From Bacteroidetes bacterium ADurb.Bin217 (GTDB lineage: Bacteria; Bacteroidota; Bacteroidia; Bacteroidales; UBA1715), in NCBI GenBank assembly GCA_002069975.1, contig MWCJ01000004.1:21402-85401 (forward strand): DNA of 64,000 bases, given 5' to 3'. Below, piece by piece: positions 18,658-28,707 of this stretch. Every line of letters begins with the position of its first letter. Position 1 is the first letter of the stretch. Both the position numbers and the translations under genes were made by a program. Under the pieces are notes generated by a model. That model searched no databases. It had not been told where the DNA came from and saw only the letters and a list, made by a program, of their open reading frames with translations.

Positions 18658-19566
18658 TTAAAAATATCCCTCCCGTTTTTTCTGCTCCATACTTCCGTCT
18701 TGGTCAAAATCTATCACACGAGTGGTACGTTCCGAAACGGTAACTGTCATCATTTCCTCCACAATTTTTTCGATAGTGTCTGCTTCTGATTCTATAGCAC
18801 CGGTGAGCGGGTAGCAACCTAAAGTACGGAATCTAACCATACGCATTTCGGCTTTTTGTGCCAATTCTTGTGGCATACGCTCGTCGTCTACCATGATAAG
18901 AGTACCATTGTACTCTACTACCGGACGAGGCTTTGCATAATATAAAGGTACAATTGGAATATTTTCTAAGCGTATATATTGCCAAATATCCAACTCTGTC
19001 CAGTTCGAGATAGGGAATACACGAATAGACTCTCCCTTATGAACTTTGGTGTTATATATATCCCATAATTCAGGACGTTGATTTTTAGGGTCCCACTGAT
19101 GAAATTTATCACGAAACGAAAATATTCGTTCTTTTGCACGCGATTTTTCTTCGTCACGTCGAGCACCACCAAATGCGGCATCAAACTTATGTTTGTCCAA
19201 AGCAGCAAGTAATGCCTGCGTTTTCATAATATCGGTATGCACTTTACTGCCATGAGTAAACGGTCCAACACCGGCTTCAAACGCTTCTTTGTTGTATTCT
19301 ACTAGTAAATCCCAGTTATTGTCGCGAGCATATGAATTCCGAAACTCTATCATTTCTTGGAATTTCCATTTCGAATCTATGTGCATAAGTGGAAACGGAA
19401 CTTTACCCGGATAAAAAGCTTTTTCAGCTAAACGAACCATTACCGACGAATCTTTACCAATAGAGTATAACATTACCGGATTTTGGAACTCGGCAGCAAC
19501 TTCGCGGATTATCTGAATAGCCTCCGCTTCGAGTTCTTTTAAGTGTGAAAGTGAATATTCTTGCAT
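18658..19566 (-). CDS. cysD: Sulfate adenylyltransferase subunit 2
   Basis: 302 residues of the PP-loop ATP-pyrophosphatase family: [20 protein letters not shown] holds the PP-loop, followed by [35 protein letters not shown] and the C-terminal [20 protein letters not shown] typical of CysD. With CysN it makes adenosine 5'-phosphosulfate from ATP and sulfate. The promoter region carries a 19-bp palindrome shared with metY. The S23-type gene now lies between it and cysN, but nothing in between looks like a terminator. Confidence 0.96.
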   Translation of the reverse strand: MQEYSLSHLKELEAEAIQIIREVAAEFQNPVMLYSIGKDSSVMVRLAEKAFYPGKVPFPLMHIDSKWKFQEMIEFRNSYARDNNWDLLVEYNKEAFEAGVGPFTHGSKVHTDIMKTQALLAALDKHKFDAAFGGARRDEEKSRAKERIFSFRDKFHQWDPKNQRPELWDIYNTKVHKGESIRVFPISNWTELDIWQYIRLENIPIVPLYYAKPRPVVEYNGTLIMVDDERMPQELAQKAEMRMVRFRTLGCYPLTGAIESEADTIEKIVEEMMTVTVSERTTRVIDFDQDGSMEQKKREGYF

Positions 19567-19592
19567 ATTGTTTTATTTGTTTACACAACGTA

Positions 19593-19619
19593 TCCTATAT
19601 AATTTGTAGGACAAAAATA
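19593..19619 (-). promoter_or_regulatory. cysD -7 box and putative sulfur-regulator operator
   Basis: On the minus strand TATTTTTG (19619-19612) fits TAnnTTTG. Directly downstream, TCCTACAAATTATATAGGA (19611-19593) is a palindrome of half-sites TCCTA/TAGGA with a 19-base overall length. The same length and half-sites occur at metY (51608-51626). Its position over the transcription start suits a repressor. It ends 26 bases before the cysD ATG. Confidence 0.6.
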
Positions 19620-19684
19620 TATAATTTGGTTTAAAAATACATTAAAAAAAATTTGTTATCTAACAAAGTTCCAAATCTCATAAA

Positions 19685-20149
19685 TTAATCTGATTCTACC
19701 AACAATAATTCAAGTTGAGAAATATTATAAATAGTATCTAAATTCATGGCAGGAGTAATGCTAAACACATTTTTTCCTTTGGGCAAACGCTGTTTTTTCA
19801 TAAGCACTTGTTCCAGAGTAAATGTATCGGCATCTTGAATACCTTTACATGTACCATCTTGAGATCGGAGAATTACTCCCAAGGTAATAGCAAGTGAATC
19901 GCCAGGTTCGGTAGTAAGTTTATAATCAAATACAAACTGATTGTGTTCAATGCGTTGGGTATACTTTAGTTTTACAATTACATCATAATAATCTTGTGAA
20001 GATACTGAATTATACTCGAATTCTAATGGTTTACTCGGTAATTTATTTTGGTCGAATGTATATACTTTTGAATATGAATTTTCGTCGCACGAGGTAGTAA
20101 TAAAAATTGCGACAATGAGAGTAATAATGATACTGATAGTGTTTTTCAT
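19685..20149 (-). CDS. Lipoprotein, possibly GldH-like
   Basis: 154 residues with lipoprotein signal IFITTSCDEN. The mature part has the GldH-like sequence of elements: a central paired-strand region (YYDVIVKLKYTQRIEHNQFVFDYKLTTEPGDSLAITLGVIL), a DADTFTLEQVLMKKQRLPKGKNVFSITPAM segment, and a final strand ending LELLLVESD. GldH is a gliding/T9SS-associated lipoprotein of about this size. The similarity is by eye and weak, so an unrelated lipoprotein is possible. It follows ispG by 18 bases on the same strand. Confidence 0.45.
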   Translation of the reverse strand: MKNTISIIITLIVAIFITTSCDENSYSKVYTFDQNKLPSKPLEFEYNSVSSQDYYDVIVKLKYTQRIEHNQFVFDYKLTTEPGDSLAITLGVILRSQDGTCKGIQDADTFTLEQVLMKKQRLPKGKNVFSITPAMNLDTIYNISQLELLLVESD

Positions 20150-20167
20150 AGATTTATATATTTGAGT

Positions 20168-21934
20168 TTATTTCCAATCTCCATTTTCGCGAATTAAAGC
20201 AATTAGTGCATCAACTGCTTCATGTTCGGGAATATTTTTTTTAACTAATTCTTGTCGGCGATATAAATGTACCATACCTCTGCCTGCTCCTACATAGCCA
20301 TAGTCGGCATCGGCCATTTCGCCGGGTCCGTTAACTATACAGCCCATAACTGCAATTTTGAGACCTTGCAAATGGTTTGTTTTTGCTTTTACTTGAGTCA
20401 ATGCTTGTTCTATATTAAACAATGTCCGTCCGCACGATGGACAGGCAATAAATTCTGTTTTCGAGAATCGAGCACGTGTAGCTTGCAATATCGCAAATGC
20501 TAATTCTACACATTGTTGTTCGGGTATATTTTGATTTTCTATCCACAAGCCATCACAAAAGCCGTCAATAAAAACCGAACCGGCATCCATAGCTGCACGG
20601 ATTTGTAATTCTTCGTATGAATCTACATCATATTGCAATCGTAAAATTATTGGAGGATTACAGTGTGCTTGTTGCAATTCGGCATATAATTTTTGTATCC
20701 AATACTGTAATTTTTTTCCACCGTAACGCAATACCAATATACAATCTTCGGGTATATGTTTGGTATGCAAATGATGAATTTGTTCTACTTCTATTTCAAT
20801 AATAACATGTTTACCTATATGTTTTGCTTGCAAATCTTCAAAGCAAATATATTCTAAATCATACTCACCATCTTCTTTGGTAAGAACATTACTATCGTGA
20901 AAAACCCAATCGGCACCTATGTTCATAGTTTGCGATACTACTATAGGTAAAGCTTGCCCACCAATGCCGTACACACAATGCGATACAAATTTATTATAGG
21001 CAAATATATTTGGGCGTATATCAAATGGAATAACCGTATGAATACTTTCAGCACAAACTTCGTTACTATATGCAACAATAGACTTACATACAGGTATTTC
21101 TTTTTCGGGAGCTTCGGTGAGCGATACTCGTATGGTATCGCCAATACCTTCGAGCAATAAAGTGCCTATACCTACAGCCGATTTTATTCTTCCATCTTCA
21201 CCTGCACCAGCTTCGGTAACACCCAAATGTATAGGATATGCAAGGTTTTCTTGTTGCATAGTATGTGCAAGTAAACGAGTAGCATACACCATAATTCTGG
21301 TATTACTTGCTTTAATAGAACAAACCACATTTGTAAATTGTTCTTGGTTGCAAATACGCAAAAATTCAATCATACTCATTACCATACCTTGGGGAGTATC
21401 GCCATACTTGTTTACAATTCTATTAGATAACGAACCATGATTTACCCCTATTCGAATAGCTGTATTGTGTTTTTTACAAACTTGAAGAAGAGGTCGTAAA
21501 TTTTCGGCAATTTTATCTAATTCGGCAGCGTATTCTTCCTCGCTATATTCAGTTTTGGTAAGTGATCCAAGTGTAACATAATTTCCCGGATTTATGCGGA
21601 TTTTTTCTACATATTGAGCAGCTACTATTGCCGCTTGTGGATTAAAGTGAATATCGGCAACCAGTGGTTGCGTATAGCCTTGCTGTACCAAACCTTGTTT
21701 GATTTCACGGAGAGCTTCTGCTTCTTTAACACCTTGAGCCGTTAGTCTTACATAATGTGCTCCGGCATCAAATATTCGTTTACACTGTTCTATACTTTTA
21801 TCAATTGCATTGGTATCGGTATTGGTCATAGATTGTACGGCAATAACGTTTGTGCCTCCTATAGTAACATTACCAATTTGCACCTCGGGCATTTGCATGC
21901 GAGTATACAATTGTATATCTTTTTGCGTATTCAT
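20168..21934 (-). CDS. ispG: 4-hydroxy-3-methylbut-2-enyl diphosphate synthase, long form
   Basis: 588 residues. The TIM barrel begins with VQIGNVTIGGTNVIAVQSMTNTDT; the C-terminal iron-sulfur domain has FIACPSCGRTLFN and MGCIVNGPGEMADADYGYVG, giving the three Cys ligands plus the Glu. About 200 extra residues separate the two domains (roughly 290-490), the A*/inserted domain known from plants, Chlamydiae and Bacteroidota. It converts MEcPP to HMBPP in the MEP isoprenoid pathway. A lipoprotein gene follows at 18 bases; the divergent permease gene begins 61 bases upstream. Confidence 0.95.
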   Translation of the reverse strand: MNTQKDIQLYTRMQMPEVQIGNVTIGGTNVIAVQSMTNTDTNAIDKSIEQCKRIFDAGAHYVRLTAQGVKEAEALREIKQGLVQQGYTQPLVADIHFNPQAAIVAAQYVEKIRINPGNYVTLGSLTKTEYSEEEYAAELDKIAENLRPLLQVCKKHNTAIRIGVNHGSLSNRIVNKYGDTPQGMVMSMIEFLRICNQEQFTNVVCSIKASNTRIMVYATRLLAHTMQQENLAYPIHLGVTEAGAGEDGRIKSAVGIGTLLLEGIGDTIRVSLTEAPEKEIPVCKSIVAYSNEVCAESIHTVIPFDIRPNIFAYNKFVSHCVYGIGGQALPIVVSQTMNIGADWVFHDSNVLTKEDGEYDLEYICFEDLQAKHIGKHVIIEIEVEQIHHLHTKHIPEDCILVLRYGGKKLQYWIQKLYAELQQAHCNPPIILRLQYDVDSYEELQIRAAMDAGSVFIDGFCDGLWIENQNIPEQQCVELAFAILQATRARFSKTEFIACPSCGRTLFNIEQALTQVKAKTNHLQGLKIAVMGCIVNGPGEMADADYGYVGAGRGMVHLYRRQELVKKNIPEHEAVDALIALIRENGDWK

Positions 21935-21995
21935 GTAATAATTTGTTTAAAAAACGGACTAAAAGTACAATATTTGTTTTTCAAATTTTATACAA

Positions 21996-23033
21996 ATGTA
22001 CATATTTCAAGAATTTATTTCAATAAGTAATCAAATGGCACCCTATTTATTGGTAGGGTTTCTACTTGCCGGTATAATGCATGTTTTGGTTCCTAAAACA
22101 ATGGTACAAAGATATATGGGTAACAATACATTTTCGTCGGTTTTATATGCATCGTTATTAGGTATTCCCTTACCATTGTGTTCGTGCGGGGTGTTACCTA
22201 CAGGTATAGCATTTCGTAAACAGGGAGCATCTCCCGGAGCAACTGTTTCGTTTCTTATTTCTACTCCCCAAACAGGTATAGATTCTATGATAGCTACCTA
22301 TTCGCTATTAGGATTGCCGTATGCAATAGCACGTCCAATTATAGCATTTGTTTCGGGTATAGGTGGCGGAATGCTCACCAATATATTTCGCGAACCCGAA
22401 AAACCAAAACCACAATTTACGTTAAATTTACCTAAACCACCGTGCGATAAAAATTGTGGATGCGAACAAAGTATTCCAAAAAAACAAACAAAAATTCGTG
22501 CAATATTCCAATATGCATATATTGATTTTATTCAGGATATAGGTAAATGGATTCTCATAGGATTAGTATTGGCTACAGCAGTAGCGCTTGCTATACCCGA
22601 CGATTTTTTTACAAGCATATCAACAAATCCACTTGTGCATATAGCATTTGTATTATTGCTTTCTGTACCTATTTACACCTGTGCAACCGGGTCTATACCT
22701 GTAGCAGCAGCTCTATTACTCAAAGGGATTTCGCCCGGTGCCGCATTAGTATTTTTAATGGCAGGACCTGCTACAAGTATTGCATCTATTACAGTTTTGT
22801 TACAAACAGTAGGTAAACGAATTACACTATTATATGTGTTATCTATAGTGATAGCTGCCGTAAGTTTTGGATTGCTTATAGATTTTGTTTTACCGCAGCA
22901 TTGGTTTTCAATAGAACAGTTACCACATATACATGCCCATAATGAATTTTCGTGGTTTGAATATGCAAGTACTGCTATTTTATTTGCAAGTATTGCATTT
23001 TCATTTATTCGCAAAAAAATGAGCAAGTCTTAA
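21996..23033 (+). CDS. SO_0444-family (ArsP_1) metal efflux permease
   Basis: 345 residues with about eight to nine membrane helices. Hallmarks of the SO_0444 Cu/Zn efflux group are PLPLCSCGVLPTGIAFRKQGASPGATVSFLISTPQTGIDS in the first half and the related VPIYTCATGSIPVAAALLLKGISPGAA in the second. A cytosolic loop between them (about 145-170) is Cys-rich (CDKNCGCEQS) and could bind metal. It probably exports a soft or heavy metal ion. No regulator gene adjoins it. It converges with the NUDIX gene, 26 bases between stops. Confidence 0.8.
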   Translation: MYIFQEFISISNQMAPYLLVGFLLAGIMHVLVPKTMVQRYMGNNTFSSVLYASLLGIPLPLCSCGVLPTGIAFRKQGASPGATVSFLISTPQTGIDSMIATYSLLGLPYAIARPIIAFVSGIGGGMLTNIFREPEKPKPQFTLNLPKPPCDKNCGCEQSIPKKQTKIRAIFQYAYIDFIQDIGKWILIGLVLATAVALAIPDDFFTSISTNPLVHIAFVLLLSVPIYTCATGSIPVAAALLLKGISPGAALVFLMAGPATSIASITVLLQTVGKRITLLYVLSIVIAAVSFGLLIDFVLPQHWFSIEQLPHIHAHNEFSWFEYASTAILFASIAFSFIRKKMSKS

Positions 23034-23059
23034 TAGTATTCATTTTGAAAGTGTGTTTG

Positions 23060-23659
23060 TTATTCCAAACAATCTAACACATCGCAAATAGAAGAATACG
23101 TTTGTTTTTTTATCATATCTATATCTTTACGTGAAACCCATGCTATATCAGTAATACCTTCTTCAATTTGTGGCAGTAATGTTTGTTCAAATTCGGTATG
23201 CATAGTATACCAATAGGTTTGTTTAAGCACAGTACCCTTTGGGTGTTGGTATGTATGCCATGTAGAACACAAAAACGATGTGCAAACAACCGATTGTAAT
23301 CCTGTTTCTTCGCATACTTCGCGCACAGCAGTTTGCTCTGTAGTTTCGCCCTTTTCGGCCTTGCCTTTGGGTAAATCCCACATGCCATTTCTGTAAATAC
23401 AAAGTATTTCATTTGATTTATTGCTCACAACGCCTCCTGCGGCTGTGATAGAGCGAAATTGTTTCGAAAATATCTCCCATAAATATTCAAATTCGGGAAA
23501 AACTATACAAATATCGGTATGAGGGTTAGTAATATACTCAGTAATAATATGTAAAATTTCAGATTTGCTAGTACAAATATATGTTTCACCCAAAAATTTT
23601 GTATTTTTACCGTCCGATAAAATAACAAACTGTGTATTGAAATAAATTTTTCGTTCCAT
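23060..23659 (-). CDS. NUDIX hydrolase
   Basis: About 199 residues from the ATG at 23659 (MERKIYFNTQFVILSDG). The frame extends 41 codons further upstream, but that part overlaps pyrE and is unlike the family. The Nudix box is intact: GKAEKGETTEQTAVREVCEETGL (about 108-130 in this numbering), preceded by YRNGMWDLPK. The N-terminal 80 residues form a separate small domain seen in Bacteroidota homologues. The substrate is a nucleoside-diphosphate derivative of unknown identity. Its start codon overlaps the pyrE start on the other strand by two bases (CATG). Confidence 0.88.
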   Translation of the reverse strand: MERKIYFNTQFVILSDGKNTKFLGETYICTSKSEILHIITEYITNPHTDICIVFPEFEYLWEIFSKQFRSITAAGGVVSNKSNEILCIYRNGMWDLPKGKAEKGETTEQTAVREVCEETGLQSVVCTSFLCSTWHTYQHPKGTVLKQTYWYTMHTEFEQTLLPQIEEGITDIAWVSRKDIDMIKKQTYSSICDVLDCLE

Positions 23660-24290
23660 GATTACAACTGAACAAATAATTGCCGAACATTTATTGCAAA
23701 TTAACGCAATAAAATTACAACCTGCAAATCCTTTTACATGGGCAAGCGGTTGGAAGTCGCCAATATATTGCGATAATCGCAAAACATTATCGTATCCTGC
23801 AATCAGAAAAGTTATAGCACAATCGTTTGCACATCAAATAAAACAACTGTATCCACAAGCTCAAGTAATTGCCGGTGTCGCTACCGGTGCTATTGCAGTG
23901 GGTGTGCTTGCTGCCGAAGAATTAAATCTTCCTTTTATTTATGTTCGTTCATCGTCAAAAGCTCATGGACTTACAAATATGATTGAAGGCTATTATGAAC
24001 AAGGACAACAGGTAGTTGTAATAGAAGATTTAATTTCGACCGGAGGTAGTAGTCTTAAAGCTGTGGAAGCACTTCGCGAAGCAGGCTGTAACGTTTTAGG
24101 CATGCTTGCAATTTTTACGTATGGATTTGATACTGCAATGCAAAATTTTGTTCAAGCACAGTGTCCTTTACATACATTAAGTAATTATAATGCATTAATT
24201 TCGTTGGCTATAGAAAAGAAATATATTACACAAGAACACCTTGCCAGTTTGCAAGAATGGCGAAAAAATCCCGAAATTTGGGGTAAATAA
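23658..24290 (+). CDS. pyrE: Orotate phosphoribosyltransferase
   Basis: 210 residues, typical length. It shows FTWASGWKSPIYCDNRKTLSYP near the start, the GVATGAIAVGVLAAEELNLPFIYVRSSSKAHG region, and the PRPP-binding motif VVVIEDLISTGGSSLKAVEAL (about 118-138). It makes OMP from orotate and PRPP in pyrimidine synthesis. It opens a plus-strand run (pyrE, gldA, transglycosylase, asnB, glycosyltransferase) with gaps of 3-19 bases. Its promoter must lie inside the divergent NUDIX coding region. Confidence 0.96.
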   Translation: MITTEQIIAEHLLQINAIKLQPANPFTWASGWKSPIYCDNRKTLSYPAIRKVIAQSFAHQIKQLYPQAQVIAGVATGAIAVGVLAAEELNLPFIYVRSSSKAHGLTNMIEGYYEQGQQVVVIEDLISTGGSSLKAVEALREAGCNVLGMLAIFTYGFDTAMQNFVQAQCPLHTLSNYNALISLAIEKKYITQEHLASLQEWRKNPEIWGK

Positions 24291-24309
24291 TTTGTGATAC
24301 TTAATAATT

Positions 24310-25224
24310 ATGTCAATACATATACAAAATCTAACAAAATCATTTGGAACCCAAAAAGCGGTAGATTCTATTTCGTTTGATGTTTCTAAAGGCGAAATTG
24401 TAGGTTTTATAGGTCCTAATGGTGCCGGAAAATCTACCACCATGAAAATAATTACCGGATTTATTTCTGATTTTGAAGGTAGTGTTGAGGTAAATGGATT
24501 AGATGTTCGTTCGCATGCTTTAGAAGTTAAAAAAACTATAGGTTATTTGCCCGAACATAATCCATTGTATGTAGACATGTATGTGAGCGAATATTTATCA
24601 TTTATAGCACGTATGTTTGCAATACCGGGAAATATTAAAAAACACATAGATCACACTATAGAAATTACCGGATTGCAAGCCGAACAACATAAAAAAATTA
24701 CTGCATTATCTAAAGGGTATCGTCAACGAGTTGGATTAGCGTCGGTGCTTATTCACAATCCGCAAGTACTTATACTCGACGAGCCTACTACCGGACTCGA
24801 CCCAAATCAAATAGTTGAAATACGAAATGTTATAGCCGAAGTTGGAAAAGAAAAAACGGTAATACTTTCGACTCATATTATGCAAGAAGTTGAAGCTATT
24901 TGCAACAGGGTAATTATTATAAATAAAGGTGTTATAGTTGCTAACAACGACTCACAAACTATAAAAAAATCGCACGAAAGTAAAGGAACAATTTCTGTAG
25001 AATTTTTAGAAACTTGTTCACAAGAATTACTCGCTCACATACCTATGGTTGATGAATTAGTGCAGGTAAGTGCTACCCAATGGCTCATAAAACCAATTGA
25101 AAATGTGGATATTCGACAAAATATATTTAATTTTGCTGTTCAAAAGAACTTAACGGTTCTTGCAATGCAATTCCAAGAAAAAACCTTGGAAGAAGTTTTT
25201 CAAGAGCTTACTAAAAAAACATAA
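24310..25224 (+). CDS. gldA: Gliding-associated ABC transporter ATP-binding subunit GldA
   Basis: 304 residues. Walker A GPNGAGKST (about 36-44), the signature in the form LSKGYRQRVGLA, Walker B VLILDEPTTGLDPNQ and switch STHIMQEVEAI are all present. IGYLPEHNPLYVDMYVSEYLSFIA and the C-terminal extension fit the GldA family. GldA works with GldF and GldG permeases in gliding/T9SS-bearing Bacteroidota; neither is in the window, so they must be elsewhere or absent. A general ABC-2 type exporter ATPase is the alternative. Confidence 0.75.
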   Translation: MSIHIQNLTKSFGTQKAVDSISFDVSKGEIVGFIGPNGAGKSTTMKIITGFISDFEGSVEVNGLDVRSHALEVKKTIGYLPEHNPLYVDMYVSEYLSFIARMFAIPGNIKKHIDHTIEITGLQAEQHKKITALSKGYRQRVGLASVLIHNPQVLILDEPTTGLDPNQIVEIRNVIAEVGKEKTVILSTHIMQEVEAICNRVIIINKGVIVANNDSQTIKKSHESKGTISVEFLETCSQELLAHIPMVDELVQVSATQWLIKPIENVDIRQNIFNFAVQKNLTVLAMQFQEKTLEEVFQELTKKT

Positions 25225-25235
25225 AATAAATACAT

Positions 25236-26834
25236 ATGAAGAGATTAGGTGTCTTGCTTGCAAGTTTATTTTTAAGTTGTATTGCATTTAGTCAAGAAGA
25301 TACTACATCATTGGCAGAACTCATTGAAGATACACTTATCATTGCCGAAGTAGAACCCGATGATTTTTCTGAAATATTATCAGATACTGTTATTTTTACT
25401 CAATTTAATACCAATTTAGATAAATTAGTAAATCTTTGGTATGTACAAAAATCAGAGTATTGGAAATATACAAATCGTCCGGTATTGAGCAAAGACACGG
25501 CATATGTACCTAATTTTAGCCCCGAAATTTATAAAAAACGGATAGACAATATGGTTTCTATTGTACCTCTTACGTATAACGATCAGGTGCAAGCGTTTAT
25601 AAATCTCTATGCTTTACGCAAACGCGACAGGGTAGAAATAATGTTGGGACTCGCAGAATACTACTTTCCTATGTTTGAAGAAATTCTCGATGCACACAAC
25701 GTTCCGTTGGAGTTAAAATATTTGGCAATCATAGAATCTGCACTTAATCCACGAGCTACATCGCCGGTGGGTGCAGGTGGATTGTGGCAATTTATGCCGG
25801 CTACCGGAAGAATGTATAAATTACACATTACATCATTTGTGGACGACCGTCGCGACCCATATAAATCGACTCATGCAGCTGCAAAATATTTAAAATATTT
25901 ACATGGAATGTTCAACGATTGGTTACTTGCCATAGCTGCATATAATTGTGGTCCGGGGAATGTTCGTAAAGCAATAACTCGTTCGGGTGGTAAAACAAAT
26001 TTTTGGGAAATTTTTCCTTATTTACCCCGCGAAACTCGAGGATATGTTCCGGCATTTATAGCTGCCTATTACGTATTTGAACATCATAAAGAACATAATT
26101 TGTATCCGCGAGAAATTACCTTTCCGGAAATTACCGATACATTAATGGTAACCCAACAATTACATTTGCAACAAATTTCAGAGGTTCTGAACATTCCGCT
26201 GCAAATGTTGCAAGACATAAATCCACAGTATAAAGTTGGCGTAATTCCGCGGTCCGAAGTCGGAAATGCATTATATTTACCTGTTGAATATGTTACTCCA
26301 TTTTTACTTTTTCAAGATTCTATAATTGCATATAAAGATTCAGTATTTATACATAATCCTGTTGTTGCAAAACAAGAAACAACTATTTCGACTCATTCAA
26401 ACAGTAAAACTCAGGTATACTATTATGTAAAAAAAGGCGATAATTTAAGCCTCATTGCTCAATGGTACGATGTAAATGTGCAAGATATTAAAAAGTGGAA
26501 TCGGCTTTCGGGTAATTCTTTAAGTGTCGGAAAAAAATTAACGATTCAAGTACCTGCTCATAAAAAGGACTATTATTCAAAAATTACATCGATGAGCTAT
26601 GCTCAAAAGCAACGATTAGGTTCGTCGTCTTCACAAGTAGCTTCACAAAAAAAAGTTAGTTCGAGCTCAAAAAAATCTTCATATACCTATCATACGGTTA
26701 GAAAAGGTGAAACGTTGTGGGCAATTTCTCAAAAATACGACAATGTAAGTCTCGATGATATTTTACAAATGAATGGACTTACTACCAAATCAAAGATTAC
26801 ACCCGGCATGAAAATCAAAATTAAAACAATGTAA
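25236..26834 (+). CDS. MltD-like lytic transglycosylase with LysM repeats
   Basis: 532 residues with signal peptide LLASLFLSCIAFSQ. The SLT domain (about 140-290) has the catalytic Glu in LAIIESALNPRATSPVGAGGLWQFMPATG and the AAYNCGPGNVRKAI motif. Two clear LysM domains follow (VYYYVKKGDNLSLIAQWYDV and YTYHTVRKGETLWAISQKYD), and a weaker LysM-like stretch comes before them (QQLHLQQISEVLNIPLQMLQDINPQY). It cleaves peptidoglycan glycan strands in the periplasm. Starts 11 bases after gldA. Confidence 0.93.
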   Translation: MKRLGVLLASLFLSCIAFSQEDTTSLAELIEDTLIIAEVEPDDFSEILSDTVIFTQFNTNLDKLVNLWYVQKSEYWKYTNRPVLSKDTAYVPNFSPEIYKKRIDNMVSIVPLTYNDQVQAFINLYALRKRDRVEIMLGLAEYYFPMFEEILDAHNVPLELKYLAIIESALNPRATSPVGAGGLWQFMPATGRMYKLHITSFVDDRRDPYKSTHAAAKYLKYLHGMFNDWLLAIAAYNCGPGNVRKAITRSGGKTNFWEIFPYLPRETRGYVPAFIAAYYVFEHHKEHNLYPREITFPEITDTLMVTQQLHLQQISEVLNIPLQMLQDINPQYKVGVIPRSEVGNALYLPVEYVTPFLLFQDSIIAYKDSVFIHNPVVAKQETTISTHSNSKTQVYYYVKKGDNLSLIAQWYDVNVQDIKKWNRLSGNSLSVGKKLTIQVPAHKKDYYSKITSMSYAQKQRLGSSSSQVASQKKVSSSSKKSSYTYHTVRKGETLWAISQKYDNVSLDDILQMNGLTTKSKITPGMKIKIKTM

Positions 26835-26847
26835 TTTTTGAATATTC

Positions 26848-28704
26848 ATGTGTGGAATTGCCGGATATTATTCACTTACTGGAGTTTTTCAAACGCATGA
26901 ATTACAACGTATGGGACATGCACTTGCTCATCGTGGTCCCGATGCCGATGGTTTCTTCTCCGATTCTATTGTTGGGTTAGCTCATCGTCGTTTAAAAATT
27001 CTCGATTTATCGCAAGAGGCAAACCAGCCAATGTTTACAGACAATAAGCAGCACACAATTGTATACAATGGCGAAGTGTATAATTATAATGATTTACGTC
27101 GCGAATATCAAATACCTGTACATACAAGTTCCGATACCGAAATTATTCTTCATTTGCTCGCTAACAAAGGCATACAAGCCTGCAACGAGTTCAATGGGAT
27201 GTTTGCCATAGCATGGTACAACTGCGAAAAACAAACACTTAGCCTTATTCGCGACCGAATGGGAATAAAACCGCTTTTTTATTTTTGGGATGGGCACAAT
27301 TTTGCGTTTGCTTCGGAAATTAAAGCCTTATTACAACTGTCGTATGTTATGCAACACACATCGTTTAATCAACGGGCTTTACAAGAGTTTCTGCATGTGG
27401 GGTATTCGGGTATTGAAGAAACTTTTTATACTAATATTTATAAACTTCCTGCCGGGTCTGCACTTACTATTCACAATACGAGTATACATATCGAAAAATT
27501 TTGGGATATTCATTCAAAAATTCAACCCGAACCAATTACCAATTATTATCAAGCAAAAGAAACATTACGAGATTTAATAGAAGCATCGGTTCGCTATAGA
27601 CTCAAAAGTGATGTGCCATATGGAACATTTTTAAGTGGTGGTATCGATTCTTCGTTGGTAACAGCTGTAGCACAAAGAAATATAAGCGGAAAACTAAAAA
27701 CCTTTACTATTGCTTTTGCCGATAGTAAATATAACGAAGCCGAACATGCTCGGAAAGTTGCTGATTTTTTAGGCACCGACCATACCGAATTGCTCGTAAC
27801 TCAAGCCGATGCTATTCGACTTGCTCATGATATGCTTACTGTTTACGACGAGCCGTATGCCGACTCTTCTGCTATTCCTACAATGATGGTATCACAACTT
27901 GCTCGTTCTCAAGTTACCATGACACTTTCGGGCGATGGTGGCGATGAACTCTTTATGGGATATGGTGCATACACTTGGGCTCAACGATTGCAAAATCCAT
28001 GGCTACAAACATTTCGCAAACCAATATCGTTTGCTATGAAGCAAGGTAACGATCGTTTGAAACGGGTAGGAGAATTAATTAATTATCCTTCAGAAGCTCA
28101 CAAACCAAGTCATATTTTTTCGCAAGAACAAGGGTTTTTTAGTCGGAGCGAAATTGCTGATTTGCTCGCCAACTACAGCGAAGATTCTATACAATTGGAA
28201 GAATATTTCAATGTAGCTCGTCATCTGAGCGTACGAGAAAACCAAGCTTTTTTTGATATGAATTATTATTTACGCGAAGATTTACTTACCAAAGTTGACC
28301 GTGCGTCAATGAGGTATTCGTTGGAGTCGCGTGTGCCACTGCTCGATTACAATATTGTAGAATTTGCATTACATGTAGATGAATCATTAAAAATAAAAGA
28401 TAATTCGCATAAATATCTCCTCAAACAAGTACTATACGACTATGTTCCTGCAGAATTGTTTCAACGTCCCAAATGGGGTTTTTCAATTCCCTTACAAACA
28501 TGGTTGCGTACCGATTTGCAATTTCTTATACACGATTATTTAAATGAAGATTGTATAAAAAAACACGGAATTTTTAAACCTCACAAAGTAAAACAATTGG
28601 TACAAAGATTTTTGTTGCACAATCAACATCATGTATACAATAGAATTTGGTGTATGATTTTGGTGCAACGGTTTATGGAAGAAAATTTTTGTAAAAAACA
28701 GTAA
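26848..28704 (+). CDS. asnB: Asparagine synthase (glutamine-hydrolysing)
   Basis: 618 residues. The mature catalytic Cys2 is in MCGIAGYYS; the glutaminase domain has HRGPDADGFF and YNGEVYN; the synthetase PP-loop is FLSGGIDSSLVTA (about 259-271), followed by SGDGGDELFMGYGAY and KVDRASMRYSLESRVPLLD. The gene directly abuts a glycosyltransferase (3 bases). AsnB-type amidotransferases in that context often amidate sugars or peptides in surface polysaccharide clusters, so free asparagine may not be its only product. Confidence 0.92.
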   Translation: MCGIAGYYSLTGVFQTHELQRMGHALAHRGPDADGFFSDSIVGLAHRRLKILDLSQEANQPMFTDNKQHTIVYNGEVYNYNDLRREYQIPVHTSSDTEIILHLLANKGIQACNEFNGMFAIAWYNCEKQTLSLIRDRMGIKPLFYFWDGHNFAFASEIKALLQLSYVMQHTSFNQRALQEFLHVGYSGIEETFYTNIYKLPAGSALTIHNTSIHIEKFWDIHSKIQPEPITNYYQAKETLRDLIEASVRYRLKSDVPYGTFLSGGIDSSLVTAVAQRNISGKLKTFTIAFADSKYNEAEHARKVADFLGTDHTELLVTQADAIRLAHDMLTVYDEPYADSSAIPTMMVSQLARSQVTMTLSGDGGDELFMGYGAYTWAQRLQNPWLQTFRKPISFAMKQGNDRLKRVGELINYPSEAHKPSHIFSQEQGFFSRSEIADLLANYSEDSIQLEEYFNVARHLSVRENQAFFDMNYYLREDLLTKVDRASMRYSLESRVPLLDYNIVEFALHVDESLKIKDNSHKYLLKQVLYDYVPAELFQRPKWGFSIPLQTWLRTDLQFLIHDYLNEDCIKKHGIFKPHKVKQLVQRFLLHNQHHVYNRIWCMILVQRFMEENFCKKQ

Positions 28705-28707
28705 TTC

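Noticed and set aside
23660..23782. 41-codon N-terminal extension of the NUDIX protein
   Set aside because: It would overlap pyrE, encodes a Cys-rich stretch unlike the family, and a good start (MERKIYF) is available at 23659.
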